NCBI RefSeq assembly: GCF_000382225.1
Contig: NZ_KB907804.1
Coordinates: forward strand, 124,001 to 188,000
DNA length: 64,000 nucleotides
From: Hymenobacter aerophilus DSM 13606
GTDB lineage: Bacteria > Bacteroidota > Bacteroidia > Cytophagales > Hymenobacteraceae
Direction of reading: 5' to 3'
The translations under genes were made by a program, and so were the position numbers. Numbering within the stretch: the first letter of the stretch is position 1; the number at the start of each line of letters is the position of its first letter. Of this stretch, positions 8,657 through 16,443 are shown one piece after another. Below the pieces are notes generated by a model. The model was not told the origin of the DNA. It ran no database searches and saw nothing but the letters and a program-made list of their open reading frames with translations.

Positions 8657-9166
8657 ATGACCAAATACCAATGGCAAACCATCGGGCTGGGCACGCTGGC
8701 CGGCTTCCGCAGCATGACGGCCCCGGCGCTGCTTAGCAGCAACCTGCTCACCTATCACCCCAAAGCCCTGGCCGGCTCGCCGCTGCGCTACCTGCAAAAG
8801 CCCTGGGTGGCCCAGGGCCTCAAGCTGCTGGCCGCCGGCGAAATGGTGGGCGACAAATTGCCCGCAACCCCCGACCGTATCGCGCCCCCCATTTTGCTGG
8901 GCCGGATAGTTTCGGGGGCGCTGGTGGGCGCCGCCATCTTCCGCATCAACCACGATAAAACCCTGAACGGGGCCGTACTGGGCGGTCTGGCGGCCGTGGC
9001 CGGTACTTACCTCAGCTTCTTTTTGCGCAAGGAGGCCACCCAAGAATCGGGGCTGCCGAGCGCCGTAACCGGCGGCTTCGAGGACGCCCTGACGCTGGGC
9101 ATGGGCCTGGCCCTGACCAAAGGCACCGATGTGGGCAAGCCCCAGCCCCGCGCCTGGGACCTGTAG
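8657..9166 (+). CDS. DUF4126 family membrane protein
   Basis: A 169-residue integral membrane protein. It carries the DUF4126 signature: GFRSMTAPALL near the N-terminus (residues 16-26), a central GEMVGDKLPATPDRI (about 61-75) and a LLGRIVSGALVGA segment, followed by a Gly/Ala-rich hydrophobic stretch and a C-terminal GFEDALTLGMG. Three to four membrane segments are likely. The function is unknown. The ATG lies directly behind a heptad array, with no recognisable Shine-Dalgarno sequence. Confidence 0.85.
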   Translation: MTKYQWQTIGLGTLAGFRSMTAPALLSSNLLTYHPKALAGSPLRYLQKPWVAQGLKLLAAGEMVGDKLPATPDRIAPPILLGRIVSGALVGAAIFRINHDKTLNGAVLGGLAAVAGTYLSFFLRKEATQESGLPSAVTGGFEDALTLGMGLALTKGTDVGKPQPRAWDL

Positions 9167-9201
9167 CGTCGCCTGCGTTTATCAGGCGCGCAACCCGCCA
9201 A

Positions 9202-9238
9202 CAAAATGCCCCGCCGGATAATCCGGCGGGGCATTTTG
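9202..9238. terminator. Intrinsic terminator, bidirectional
   Basis: An 18-bp perfect stem (CAAAATGCCCCGCCGGAT with its complement) around a single-base loop. A-rich and T-rich edges allow termination on either strand between the convergent DUF4126 and lipoprotein genes. Confidence 0.9.
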
Positions 9239-9322
9239 CTTGGGAGGAAAGAAGGAGATAAGTAGGGCGATAATGCCGGAGAAATCCGGTTGGGGGAGCG
9301 GCCGACGGGCCGGGGAATCGGC

Positions 9323-9631
9323 TTAGTTTTCGCGGGTGGTGGCTTTCACCTCCGGGTTGGTCTGGGGCATGGAGTTGACGGGAGAAGTGCCCTGGTCGTC
9401 CGTAGTAGTAGAAGTTTTCTGGTCGGCCGCCGAGCCTTTGCCGATGGGCGTGTAAGCGTCCTGACTATTGCTGATGCTGTCGAGGTCGGTGTCGGCGGCG
9501 GTGGCTCTGGGGCCGTTGGTGAAGTCCTGGCTGAACTGGGGCTCCTTGCCGGGGCCGTTATCGTAGTCGCAGGCGGTGGTAAGGCCGAGGCCCAGGGCAG
9601 CAAACAGGCAGAGAGAAAATAGGCGGTTCAT
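9323..9631 (-). CDS. Small lipoprotein, unknown
   Basis: 102 residues from the ATG at 9631, which gives a clean lipoprotein signal peptide with lipobox LTTAC (Cys21). The upstream ATG at 9679 would bury it. The mature part is short, acidic and rich in Asp, Ser, Thr and Gly (DYDNGPGKEP, then DTDLDSISNSQDAYTPIGKG) with no predicted fold and no recognised family. It is probably an outer-membrane or periplasmic low-complexity lipoprotein. Confidence 0.65.
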   Translation of the reverse strand: MNRLFSLCLFAALGLGLTTACDYDNGPGKEPQFSQDFTNGPRATAADTDLDSISNSQDAYTPIGKGSAADQKTSTTTDDQGTSPVNSMPQTNPEVKATTREN

Positions 9632-9720
9632 AGGTAGAGCGGTCAGGAAAGAGAAGTCGGAAGCGGCTTCATCGGGCAAACGTGCCGGACGGGGCCGGGG
9701 TTGCGTTGTACCTTCGCCCG

Positions 9721-10425
9721 ATGGCTATTCCGACGCTGATGAACTGGAGCGGGGGCAAAGATTCGGCCCTGGCGCTCTACCACGCCCTGCGCGACCCCGC
9801 GCTGCACCTCACCGACCTGCTCACCAGCGTAAACGCCCACCACGGCCGCGTATCCATGCACGGCGTGCGCACGGCGCTGCTCGAAGCCCAGGCCCGGCGC
9901 ATCGGCCTGCCCCTCACGCAGCTGCGCCTGCCCGAAACCCCCGATATGGCCGAGTACGAGCAGCTGATGCACGCCACGCTGGCGCCGCTGCTGGCCCGCG
10001 GCGTGGCCCGGTCGGTTTTTGGCGATATTCACCTGGAAGATTTGCGCCGCTACCGCGAGCAGCAGACGGCCACGCTGGGCCTGGAGGCCGTATTCCCACT
10101 CTGGCAGCGCCCCAACACCGAGCTGCTGGCCGAGTTTCTGACCCTGGGCTTCCGGGCCGTAGTAGTGTGCGTCAGCGAGCAGCACCTCGACCGCAGCTTC
10201 TGTGGCCGCGAGCTGGATGCCGATTTCCTGCGCGACCTGCCGGCCGGCGTCGATTCGTGCGGCGAAAACGGCGAATACCACAGCTTTGTCTACGATGCGC
10301 CGTACTACTCAGGGCCCATTGCCGTGCAGCGCGGCGAGCAGGTGCGCCGCGCCTACCCGGCCCCGGCCGGCAGCGCCGCCCCCGAAGCCGCCTTCTGGTT
10401 TCAGGATTTGTTGGTAATAGAATAA
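9721..10425 (+). CDS. Dph6-like PP-loop ATP-binding protein (diphthine--ammonia ligase family)
   Basis: A 234-residue ATP-pyrophosphatase-type protein. It has the PP-loop SGGKDSALAL (residues 10-19), then HGVRTALLEAQARRIGLPL, the FGDIHLEDLRRYRE segment and the family's C-terminal GENGEYHSF motif. In eukaryotes and archaea this family amidates diphthine, but bacteria lack diphthamide, so the bacterial role is not known and the name should be read as a family label. A TACCTTCG promoter-like box ends only 4 nt before the ATG at 9721, favouring this start over 9682. Confidence 0.82.
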   Translation: MAIPTLMNWSGGKDSALALYHALRDPALHLTDLLTSVNAHHGRVSMHGVRTALLEAQARRIGLPLTQLRLPETPDMAEYEQLMHATLAPLLARGVARSVFGDIHLEDLRRYREQQTATLGLEAVFPLWQRPNTELLAEFLTLGFRAVVVCVSEQHLDRSFCGRELDADFLRDLPAGVDSCGENGEYHSFVYDAPYYSGPIAVQRGEQVRRAYPAPAGSAAPEAAFWFQDLLVIE

Positions 10426-10428
10426 AAA

Positions 10429-10524
10429 CGCCATTCAGAGCGCAGCGAAGAATCTCGCGTGAGTCATTCGGCGGTAATCCTTCAACGACTACAAGCGAGA
10501 TTCTTCGCTCCACTCTGAATGACG
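10429..10524. repeat. Inverted repeat, CATTCAGAGCG family
   Basis: Arms of about 31 nt (10429-10459 and 10494-10524), carrying CATTCAGAG...GCGAAGAATCTCGC and its complement with three or four mismatches. The ends match the consensus of the other long inverted repeats. It starts 3 bp after the Dph6-like stop codon. Confidence 0.88.
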
Positions 10525-10532
10525 TTCATTCA

Positions 10533-10574
10533 GCTAACAGCTAACAGCTAACAGCTAACAGCTAACAGCTAACA
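10533..10574 (+). repeat. Six perfect GCTAACA repeats before the DCC gene
   Basis: Six uninterrupted, identical copies of GCTAACA, ending 5 bp before the start codon at 10580. This is the most homogeneous heptad array in the window. The array occupies the position where a ribosome-binding site would lie. Confidence 0.95.
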
Positions 10575-10579
10575 ACAAT

Positions 10580-10972
10580 ATGGTTATTCTCTTCGACGGC
10601 GTCTGCAACCTGTGCAACGGCTTTGTGCAGTTCGTAATCCGGCACGATGCGGCCGGGCAGTTCCGGTTTGCGGCGCTGCAGTCGGCGGCGGGGCAGGAGC
10701 TGCTGCGGACCCACCAGCTGCCCGCACCTACCGAGCCCGACTCGGTAGTACTGCTGGCCGATGGGCAGGCGTACACCCACTCGGCGGCGGCGCTGGGCAT
10801 TCTGGCCCGGCTGGGCGGGCGCTGGGCGGCGCTGGCCCGCGCCGGCCGCTGGTTTCCGCGCCCCCTGCGCGATGCCGTGTACCGCCTCATCGCCCGCTAC
10901 CGCTACCGCTGGTTCGGCCGCCAGGAAAGCTGCTGGCTGCCCACACCCGAGCTGCAATGCCGGTTTCTGTAG
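10580..10972 (+). CDS. DCC-family thiol-disulfide oxidoreductase-like protein (DUF393)
   Basis: A 130-residue cytosolic protein of the DCC family. The defining motif FDGVCNLCNG is at residues 5-14 (Asp6, Cys9, Cys12), followed by a stretch ending in PEPDSVVLLADGQAY and a C-terminal RYRYRWFGRQ. The family is thought to have a thioredoxin-like fold, but its physiological partner is unknown. It sits between two long inverted repeats, and its leader consists of a perfect 7-bp repeat array, which could affect expression when the copy number changes. Confidence 0.87.
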   Translation: MVILFDGVCNLCNGFVQFVIRHDAAGQFRFAALQSAAGQELLRTHQLPAPTEPDSVVLLADGQAYTHSAAALGILARLGGRWAALARAGRWFPRPLRDAVYRLIARYRYRWFGRQESCWLPTPELQCRFL

Positions 10973-10993
10973 CTGGTTTCCGTAAAAAAGAAC

Positions 10994-11158
10994 GTTATGC
11001 TGAACCCCGCGAAGCATTTCGCGGGCTGACGTTGCAGCTTTGGTGATTTACTGCTGCAGTAGAGATGCTTCGGCCGCGCTCAGCATGACGCCCGTATTTT
11101 TACTCACTACTCACTACTCACTATTCACTACTCACCACTCACCACTCACCATCTCACC
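10994..11158. repeat. Inverted repeat plus ACTCACT heptad array
   Basis: An imperfect inverted repeat at 10994-11089 (outer ends GTTATGCTGAACCCCGCGAA and CTCAGCATGAC) is related to the one at 2679-2771. It is followed at 11102-11158 by ACTCACT x3, ATTCACT, ACTCACC x3 and an 8-mer, ending 2 bp before the next start codon at 11161. Confidence 0.9.
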
Positions 11159-11160
11159 CC

Positions 11161-12165
11161 ATGCAAGCTCTTGTTCTTTCCGGAATTGATCAGGCCGTAG
11201 CCCTGCAGGATGTGCCCACACCCACGCCTGCCGCCGGCCAGGTGCTGGTGCAGCTGCACGCCGCCGCCCTCAACCACCGCGACGTCTGGATTCAGAAGGG
11301 CCAGTACGCCGGCCTCAAATTCCCCATTATCCTGGGCTCCGACGGCGCCGGCACGGTAACGGCCCTCGGCGAAGGCGCTCCGGCAAGCCTGCTGCACCAG
11401 GCCGTGCTCATCAACCCCGGCCAGAACTGGGGCGACAACCCCCGCGCCCAGGGCCGCGACTTCCGCATTCTGGGCCTGCCCGATGATGGCACTTTCGCCG
11501 AGTACGTGGCCGTGCCGGCCGCAACCGTGCGGGCCAAGCCGGCGCACCTAAGCTTCGAACAGGCCGCCGCCCTGCCCCTGGGCGGCCTGACGGCCTACCG
11601 CGCCGCCTTCACGCGCGGGCAGGTAAAGGCCGGCGAGCGGGTACTCATCAGCGGCGTAGGTGGCGGCGTGGCGCTGCTGGCGCTGCAGATGGTAGTGGCC
11701 GCCGGCGCCGAAGCCTGGGTGACGTCGGGCTCGGAGGAGAAAATTGCCCGGGCTGTGGCGCTGGGCGCCAAAGGCGGCATCAGCTACAAAACCGAAAAAT
11801 GGCCCTCCACGCTTACCAAACAGGCGGGCGGCGGCTTCGACCTCATCATCGACAGCGCCGCCGGCCCCGGCTTCAACGACCTGATTGACGCCGCCGCGCC
11901 CGGCGGCCGCATCGTGTTCTACGGCGCCACCCAGGGCGACGTGCCCGAGCTGGCCGCCCGCAAAGTGTTCTGGAAGCAGCTTTCGGTGCTGGGCTCCACA
12001 ATGGGCACCGAGCAGGATTTCGCCGAAATGGTCGATTTGGTCGAGCAGCAGAAGCTGGTACCGGTCATCGACGAAACCTTCGCGCTGGCCGAGGGCGAGC
12101 AGGCCCTGCGCCGCATGGACGAAGGCGTGCAGTTTGGTAAGATCGTGCTAAAAATAAAGGCCTGA
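11161..12165 (+). CDS. Zinc-free quinone oxidoreductase-like medium-chain dehydrogenase
   Basis: A 334-residue MDR-superfamily oxidoreductase. The GroES-like N-terminal domain contains ALNHRDVWIQKG, and the nucleotide-binding domain has GVGGGVALLALQ (residues 165-176) and WVTSGSEEK. No cysteine is seen at the structural-zinc positions, so it resembles the zinc-independent quinone oxidoreductase branch. It would use NAD(P)H; the substrate is unknown. It stands alone after a repeat element whose heptad array abuts the ATG. Confidence 0.85.
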   Translation: MQALVLSGIDQAVALQDVPTPTPAAGQVLVQLHAAALNHRDVWIQKGQYAGLKFPIILGSDGAGTVTALGEGAPASLLHQAVLINPGQNWGDNPRAQGRDFRILGLPDDGTFAEYVAVPAATVRAKPAHLSFEQAAALPLGGLTAYRAAFTRGQVKAGERVLISGVGGGVALLALQMVVAAGAEAWVTSGSEEKIARAVALGAKGGISYKTEKWPSTLTKQAGGGFDLIIDSAAGPGFNDLIDAAAPGGRIVFYGATQGDVPELAARKVFWKQLSVLGSTMGTEQDFAEMVDLVEQQKLVPVIDETFALAEGEQALRRMDEGVQFGKIVLKIKA

Positions 12166-12275
12166 AAATATCCGCTGAACGCATCTTTAAAGAAGAAAAA
12201 TTCGTTTTTGGAGGGAATCAAATTGCTGCTAATTTAGTTAGCTTTACATCCGCCAACCACGAAGTTTTCTGCCTT

Positions 12276-12563
12276 ATGAAGATGCCCGCCGAATACCTCG
12301 CCTGCCCGGTTTTTGAGCTGACCTACCCAACCGGCGAAGCTGCCGAATCGGTGCCGGTAGTGGCCTACACCGACGCCCTGCAGGCCGTGGAAGCCGCCCT
12401 GGCCGACGCCGAAAAATATAAGTACCTGCTCATGCGCGCCCTGCGCCGCAGCGGCCCGGCCACCACGCAGCAGTACCCCGAGCTGCCCGCGCTGGCCTTC
12501 CCCGAGCCCGGCACCGATACCCGCGTGCTGCCGCTGTATCCGCCCAACGAGTTGGCCGCCTAA
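12276..12563 (+). CDS. Hypothetical protein, 95 residues
   Basis: A short soluble acidic protein, rich in Ala, Pro and Glu, with an Ala-rich helix (ALQAVEAALADAEKYKYLLM) in the middle and a Pro-rich C-terminus. Codon use matches neighbouring real genes, and a TAGCTTTA box resembling the -7 promoter element lies about 35 bp upstream. A strong terminator follows. I do not recognise a family. Confidence 0.6.
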   Translation: MKMPAEYLACPVFELTYPTGEAAESVPVVAYTDALQAVEAALADAEKYKYLLMRALRRSGPATTQQYPELPALAFPEPGTDTRVLPLYPPNELAA

Positions 12564-12607
12564 GCAAGCCGCGGCTCCGACGGGCCGGTTTTTATTGTCA
12601 TTTATAG

Positions 12608-12646
12608 AAAAAGCCCCGCTTCCGGTTTCGGGAAGCGGGGCTTTTT
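12608..12646. terminator. Intrinsic terminator, bidirectional
   Basis: A 16-bp stem (AAAAAGCCCCGCTTCC and its complement) with a 7-nt loop, lying between convergent genes with A and T tracts on both sides. Confidence 0.92.
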
Positions 12647-12665
12647 GCGCTTCAATAAGTTGCCG

Positions 12666-14084
12666 CTACGCCTCGGTGCGCTCGGAGTGTTCCAGCTGAC
12701 GCAGGCGTTGGCCCAGCAGCCGGGCCAGCGTAACGGCCTGGGCACGCAGCTCGGGCACGGCCGTCGACTCGAAGAAGGCGGGGCGGCGGCTGGGGCCAAT
12801 GGTAAACAGCGTGCCGGAGGCCCGGCCATCCGCATTGAGCAGGGCGCCATTGACATCCGTAAGCAGGCCCAGGCCCAGCGGGTCGGGCACCAGCCTGCCG
12901 GCTTCGCGCAGCTGCACCACCAACGGCTCCTGAATGCGGCGGTAGTCGAGCAGCGGGCCGGTGCAGGTGATGACGTGCCGGGCCGTAACCTGCCGGTCGG
13001 GCTGGCCGGCGCGGCTGATGGTAACCAGCAGCCCGTCGTCGGTGGGCACTAGCTGGCGCGCCCGGCCCCGCAGCTGCTGCACGCGGCCCGAGGCCAGCAA
13101 CTCCTCGATGGTAGCGGCGTTGCCGGGCGGGCTGCGGTGGCGCAGCACCGACCACATGCCGGCCAGATGGCGCAGAAAGCGCGCCTGCTCGGCCAGCGGC
13201 CAGCCGGCCCAGATGCGCGGCAAATCGGGCCGCAGCGAATCGAGCACCGGCTGCCAGGCAAGGCCCTGGGCCTGGGCGGCGGCTACGTGCCGACGCACCA
13301 CCCGCATCACCTCGCCCACGGTGTTCAGGCCGGCCAGCTCGGGGTAGAAGCTGGGGTAAGCGGGGGCATCGGGCACGGCGGCCGTGGGCCAGCGGCCGTG
13401 CTGCGAAACCACCGTCAGGCGCCCCTGGTGGCCATCGGCCCGCAACCCCAGCAGCACATCCACGGCCGTCAGGCCCGAGCCGAGCAGCAGCACATCGTCG
13501 GTTGATTTGATGCTCGACAGCGCGCCCGACAGCCAGGGGCTGCCGTGGAAGCCCGGGTGCCTGACGTAGTCGTGGGGTGGGGGCGTGGGCAGGGCGGGCG
13601 GGAAATTGCCCAGGGCCAGCACCACCAAATCGGAGCGGATAAGCTCGCCGTTGCGCAGCCGCACCACGGCGCCCGGCCCGGCCGGGTCGGGCTCCACGCT
13701 CAGGGCCGAAGAGTTGTGCCACTGGCAGTTCATGCCGTTCATGGCGGGCCACTCCAGCACCTGGCCCACCAGCTGCTGCAGGTAGCGGCCATAGCTCTGG
13801 CGGGTACAGAAAACCGTCTGGCAGGTGTGCGCCGCGCCCGTCACGCGCAGCCAGTTCTGGAAATGGTCGGGCTCCTCCGGAAAGGCACTCAGGGCTTTGC
13901 AGGGCACATTAAGCAGGTATTCGGAGCGCCGGGCCGTGTAGGCCAGGCCGGGCCCCGGGGCGGGGCGCGGCTCTATCAGGTGCACATCACAGTGGTAGGG
14001 CTGGCCCGCCAGCCGGGCCAGTTGCACGGCCAGCATCGAGCCCGAAAAGCCGCCCCCGATAATTGTAATGCTCCTGCGCTGCAT
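12666..14084 (-). CDS. FAD/NAD(P)-binding protein
   Basis: A 472-residue flavoprotein with the dinucleotide fold GGGFSG (residues 10-15) near its N-terminus. A second motif, LLLGSGLTAVDVLLGL, and a late THVITCTGP-like stretch (residues ITCTGPLLDYR) fit the FAD-NAD(P)-binding family (NAD_binding_9 type). Proteins of this group are annotated only as oxidoreductases. There is no signal peptide, so it is cytosolic. It lies alone between convergent hldD-side and hypothetical genes. The function is otherwise unknown. Confidence 0.82.
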   Translation of the reverse strand: MQRRSITIIGGGFSGSMLAVQLARLAGQPYHCDVHLIEPRPAPGPGLAYTARRSEYLLNVPCKALSAFPEEPDHFQNWLRVTGAAHTCQTVFCTRQSYGRYLQQLVGQVLEWPAMNGMNCQWHNSSALSVEPDPAGPGAVVRLRNGELIRSDLVVLALGNFPPALPTPPPHDYVRHPGFHGSPWLSGALSSIKSTDDVLLLGSGLTAVDVLLGLRADGHQGRLTVVSQHGRWPTAAVPDAPAYPSFYPELAGLNTVGEVMRVVRRHVAAAQAQGLAWQPVLDSLRPDLPRIWAGWPLAEQARFLRHLAGMWSVLRHRSPPGNAATIEELLASGRVQQLRGRARQLVPTDDGLLVTISRAGQPDRQVTARHVITCTGPLLDYRRIQEPLVVQLREAGRLVPDPLGLGLLTDVNGALLNADGRASGTLFTIGPSRRPAFFESTAVPELRAQAVTLARLLGQRLRQLEHSERTEA

Positions 14085-14295
14085 AGCCTGATTGGTTAAG
14101 AGCTTTTAAGATAGCACTCTCGCCGGAATGTTTAGTAGAAAAAAAATTGCAGCCGCGGCCAGACGGCCCGGCCGGCAACAGGTCAGCCACCGGCCAGAAG
14201 CTAGCCGCCACCATTCCGTTCCTGACTCCGCAGAGCCCCAGCTGCCGTCTTGCTGCTACCAGTAGCCAACTCCGCCGGGGCGGGCATCCGGCCGC

Positions 14296-15261
14296 TTAGT
14301 AGTAGGCGCCGGGCACCAGGTAGTTGCGCACGTAATCGTTGATGCCGTCTTCGAGGCGGGTGAAGGGCCGCTCGTAGCCGATGCCGCGCAGCTTGCTCAT
14401 ATCGGCCTGGGTGAAGTACTGGTAGGTGTCGCGGATATCCTCGGGCGTGTCGCGGAAGTGGATGTCGGCAGTGCGGTCGAGGGCGGCGAAGGTGCTCAGC
14501 GTCAGGTCGAGGAAGGTGCGGGCCTCGCCGGTGCCTAAGTTGTAGATGCCCGAGGCGCGGCGGGTCTGCATCAGAAACATGCACACGTCCACCACATCCT
14601 TCACGTACACGAAGTCGCGCTGCTGCTCGCCGTCGGCAAAATCGGGGTTGTGCGAGCGGAACAGCGTCATTGAGCCCGTTTCCTGAATCTGGCGGAAGGC
14701 GTGCAGAATAACCGAGGCCATGCGGCCTTTGTGGTATTCATTGGGACCGTACACGTTGAAAAACTTCAGGCCGGCCCAGAAAAACGGCTTTTCCGGCTGC
14801 GCCACGGCCCAGTTATCGAAATCGTTCTTCGACTCGCCGTAGGGGTTGAGCGGGCGTAGCAGCGGCAGCAGCACGTCGTCGTCGGAGTAGCCCAGCGTGC
14901 CCGAGCCGTAGGTGGCCGCCGACGAGGCGTACACCAGCGGCAGCTGATAGCGGCAGCAGGCCTGCCACATCTGCTTGGAGTACTCCAGGTTGAGGATGTT
15001 GAGCAGGTCGCGGTTGGTTTCGGTCGTGTCGGTGCGGGCCCCGAGGTGGAAAATGAACTCCACGTCGGCGTGGTGGGCATCGAGCCACGGAAAAAACTCC
15101 TCGCGGTCTACGTACTCGGTCAGGTGCTTGCCCGAGAGGTTGAGCAGCTTCCGTTCGTTGGTGAAGTTATCGACCACCACGATTTCGTTGAAATTGGCGG
15201 CGTTGAGGCGGGCGACGAGGGCACTGGCAATAAAGCCGGCAGCTCCGGTGACGACGATCAT
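14296..15261 (-). CDS. hldD: ADP-L-glycero-D-manno-heptose 6-epimerase
   Basis: A 321-residue extended SDR. It would convert ADP-D-glycero-manno-heptose to the L-glycero form for the LPS inner core. Motifs are GAAGFIAS (6-13), HLGARTDTTE (72-81, a heptose-epimerase hallmark), YASSAATYG (111-119) and NPYGESK with Tyr141 and Lys145. The ATG at 15261 puts the Rossmann motif at the N-terminus, so the longer frame reaching 15510 is rejected. It fits with lpxB at 18 kb as part of lipopolysaccharide synthesis, though the genes are not linked. Confidence 0.93.
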   Translation of the reverse strand: MIVVTGAAGFIASALVARLNAANFNEIVVVDNFTNERKLLNLSGKHLTEYVDREEFFPWLDAHHADVEFIFHLGARTDTTETNRDLLNILNLEYSKQMWQACCRYQLPLVYASSAATYGSGTLGYSDDDVLLPLLRPLNPYGESKNDFDNWAVAQPEKPFFWAGLKFFNVYGPNEYHKGRMASVILHAFRQIQETGSMTLFRSHNPDFADGEQQRDFVYVKDVVDVCMFLMQTRRASGIYNLGTGEARTFLDLTLSTFAALDRTADIHFRDTPEDIRDTYQYFTQADMSKLRGIGYERPFTRLEDGINDYVRNYLVPGAYY

Positions 15262-15368
15262 AAGGCAGAAGTTTAGGCCCAAAAGTAACCAGCAAGCCGC
15301 GAACGGCCGGCCAGTGGCGGGGCAGGCAGGAAGATAGCAGGTAGAGAACGGGCATCCTGCGCGGCGGT

Positions 15369-15376
15369 TACCTTTG
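15369..15376 (+). promoter_or_regulatory. Bacteroidota -7 box (TACCTTTG)
   Basis: An exact TAnnTTTG match ending 5 nt before the ATG at 15382. If used, transcription would start at or next to the start codon, giving a leaderless or nearly leaderless mRNA. Confidence 0.6.
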
Positions 15377-15381
15377 CGCGC

Positions 15382-16305
15382 ATGCTCCGCCAATTCATCC
15401 GCCGCTTCGCCGGCTTCAGCCTGCTGCCCCTGCTGCTGCTGGCCGCCTGCCGCCCCGATACTTCCGAAACCAATACCACCCCCGCGGCCGAAACCGCGGC
15501 CGGCCCCCAACAGCTGCGCGACGACCTGGGCCGGACCCTGACCGTGCCGGCCCAGCCGCGCCGCATCATGGCCCTGGCGGCCTCCATGACCGAAATGCTG
15601 TTTGCCGTGGCCGATACGGCTACCATCGTGGCCCGCACCCAGGTCTGCGACTACCCGGCCGCCGCGCTGCGCAAGCCCGTCGTCAACAGCTACCCGCTCG
15701 ATCTGGAGCGCCTCGTAGCCCTCCGGCCCGACGTGGTGTTTACCACCACCGGCATCACTTCTGAGGCTGATGCCCAGCGGCTGCAGGAGCTAGGCATTCC
15801 GGTGTATTATCAGCAGTACGAAACGGTGGAGGATATTTTCCGGGGCCTCACTGACCTGGGCCGCATCCTGAACCGCCAGCCCCAGGCCCGGCAGCTGGTC
15901 GATTCGTTGCGCCGGGAGTTGCAGGCCGTGGAGGCGCTGCCCAAAGCCGCGGCGGCGCCCAGCGTGCTGGCCATCACCTGGACCGACCCGATTTACGTGT
16001 ATGGCCAGAACACGCTGTTTACCGACAAAATCCGGCTGGCCGGCGGGCAGAACGCAGTACAGGAGAAATTCGCCCAGCCTTACCCGGCCCTCACCCGCGA
16101 ATACATCCTTAAAATGAACCCCGATATACTGCTGGGCGGCTCGTTCGGCAAGCTCGACAGTACCTTTTTCCGGCTCTACCCCGAACTCAAGCGCATCAAA
16201 GCCTACCAGACCCGCCGCATCTACGCCCCCACCGACGACCTGATGTCACGCCCCGGCCCGCGGGTTATCGAGTCGGTGAAGGAGTTGCGGGAGCTGGTTA
16301 GGTGA
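15382..16305 (+). CDS. BtuF/FhuD-type ABC substrate-binding lipoprotein
   Basis: A 307-residue periplasmic binding lipoprotein with lipobox LLAAC (Cys23). The class III fold is shown by DLGRTLTVPAQPRRIMALAASMTEMLFA, in which the PRRI segment follows the first strand, and by LERLVALRPDVVFTTTG and the EDIFRGLTDLGRIL helix linker. The family binds cobalamin or ferric siderophores. It is followed by a FecCD-type permease gene, so together they form most of an importer, though no ATPase gene is present. Its stop overlaps the flank of the next inverted repeat. Whether the ligand is B12 or iron cannot be told. Confidence 0.86.
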   Translation: MLRQFIRRFAGFSLLPLLLLAACRPDTSETNTTPAAETAAGPQQLRDDLGRTLTVPAQPRRIMALAASMTEMLFAVADTATIVARTQVCDYPAAALRKPVVNSYPLDLERLVALRPDVVFTTTGITSEADAQRLQELGIPVYYQQYETVEDIFRGLTDLGRILNRQPQARQLVDSLRRELQAVEALPKAAAAPSVLAITWTDPIYVYGQNTLFTDKIRLAGGQNAVQEKFAQPYPALTREYILKMNPDILLGGSFGKLDSTFFRLYPELKRIKAYQTRRIYAPTDDLMSRPGPRVIESVKELRELVR

Positions 16306-16443
16306 ATGTGCGAAATGTGCTGAGAATGTGGCGAATGAGAGGATAGAACTAAATGCACCTTACGTAACAACGGTACTTAAATTCGGCCTTTTCGTGCGCA
16401 GCCTCATTCCGCGCATCCCGCACATTTCCCACATTCAATTAAA
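16306..16443. repeat. Diverged inverted repeat between the binding-protein and permease genes
   Basis: The left flank (GAATGTGC, GAAATGTGC, then TGAGAATG...GAATGAG) is imperfectly complementary to the right flank ending CACATTTCCCACATTCAATT just before the permease ATG. The period is about 8-9 rather than exactly 7. It fills the complete 138-bp gap. Confidence 0.75.

Noticed and set aside
10533-10574. Possible CRISPR array
   Set aside because: The repeats are 7 bp and directly tandem, without spacers; no cas genes are present.
12652-13752. Minus-strand ORF overlapping the FAD protein
   Set aside because: It is an out-of-frame GC-rich shadow with Ala/Arg/Pro-rich sequence and no motif.
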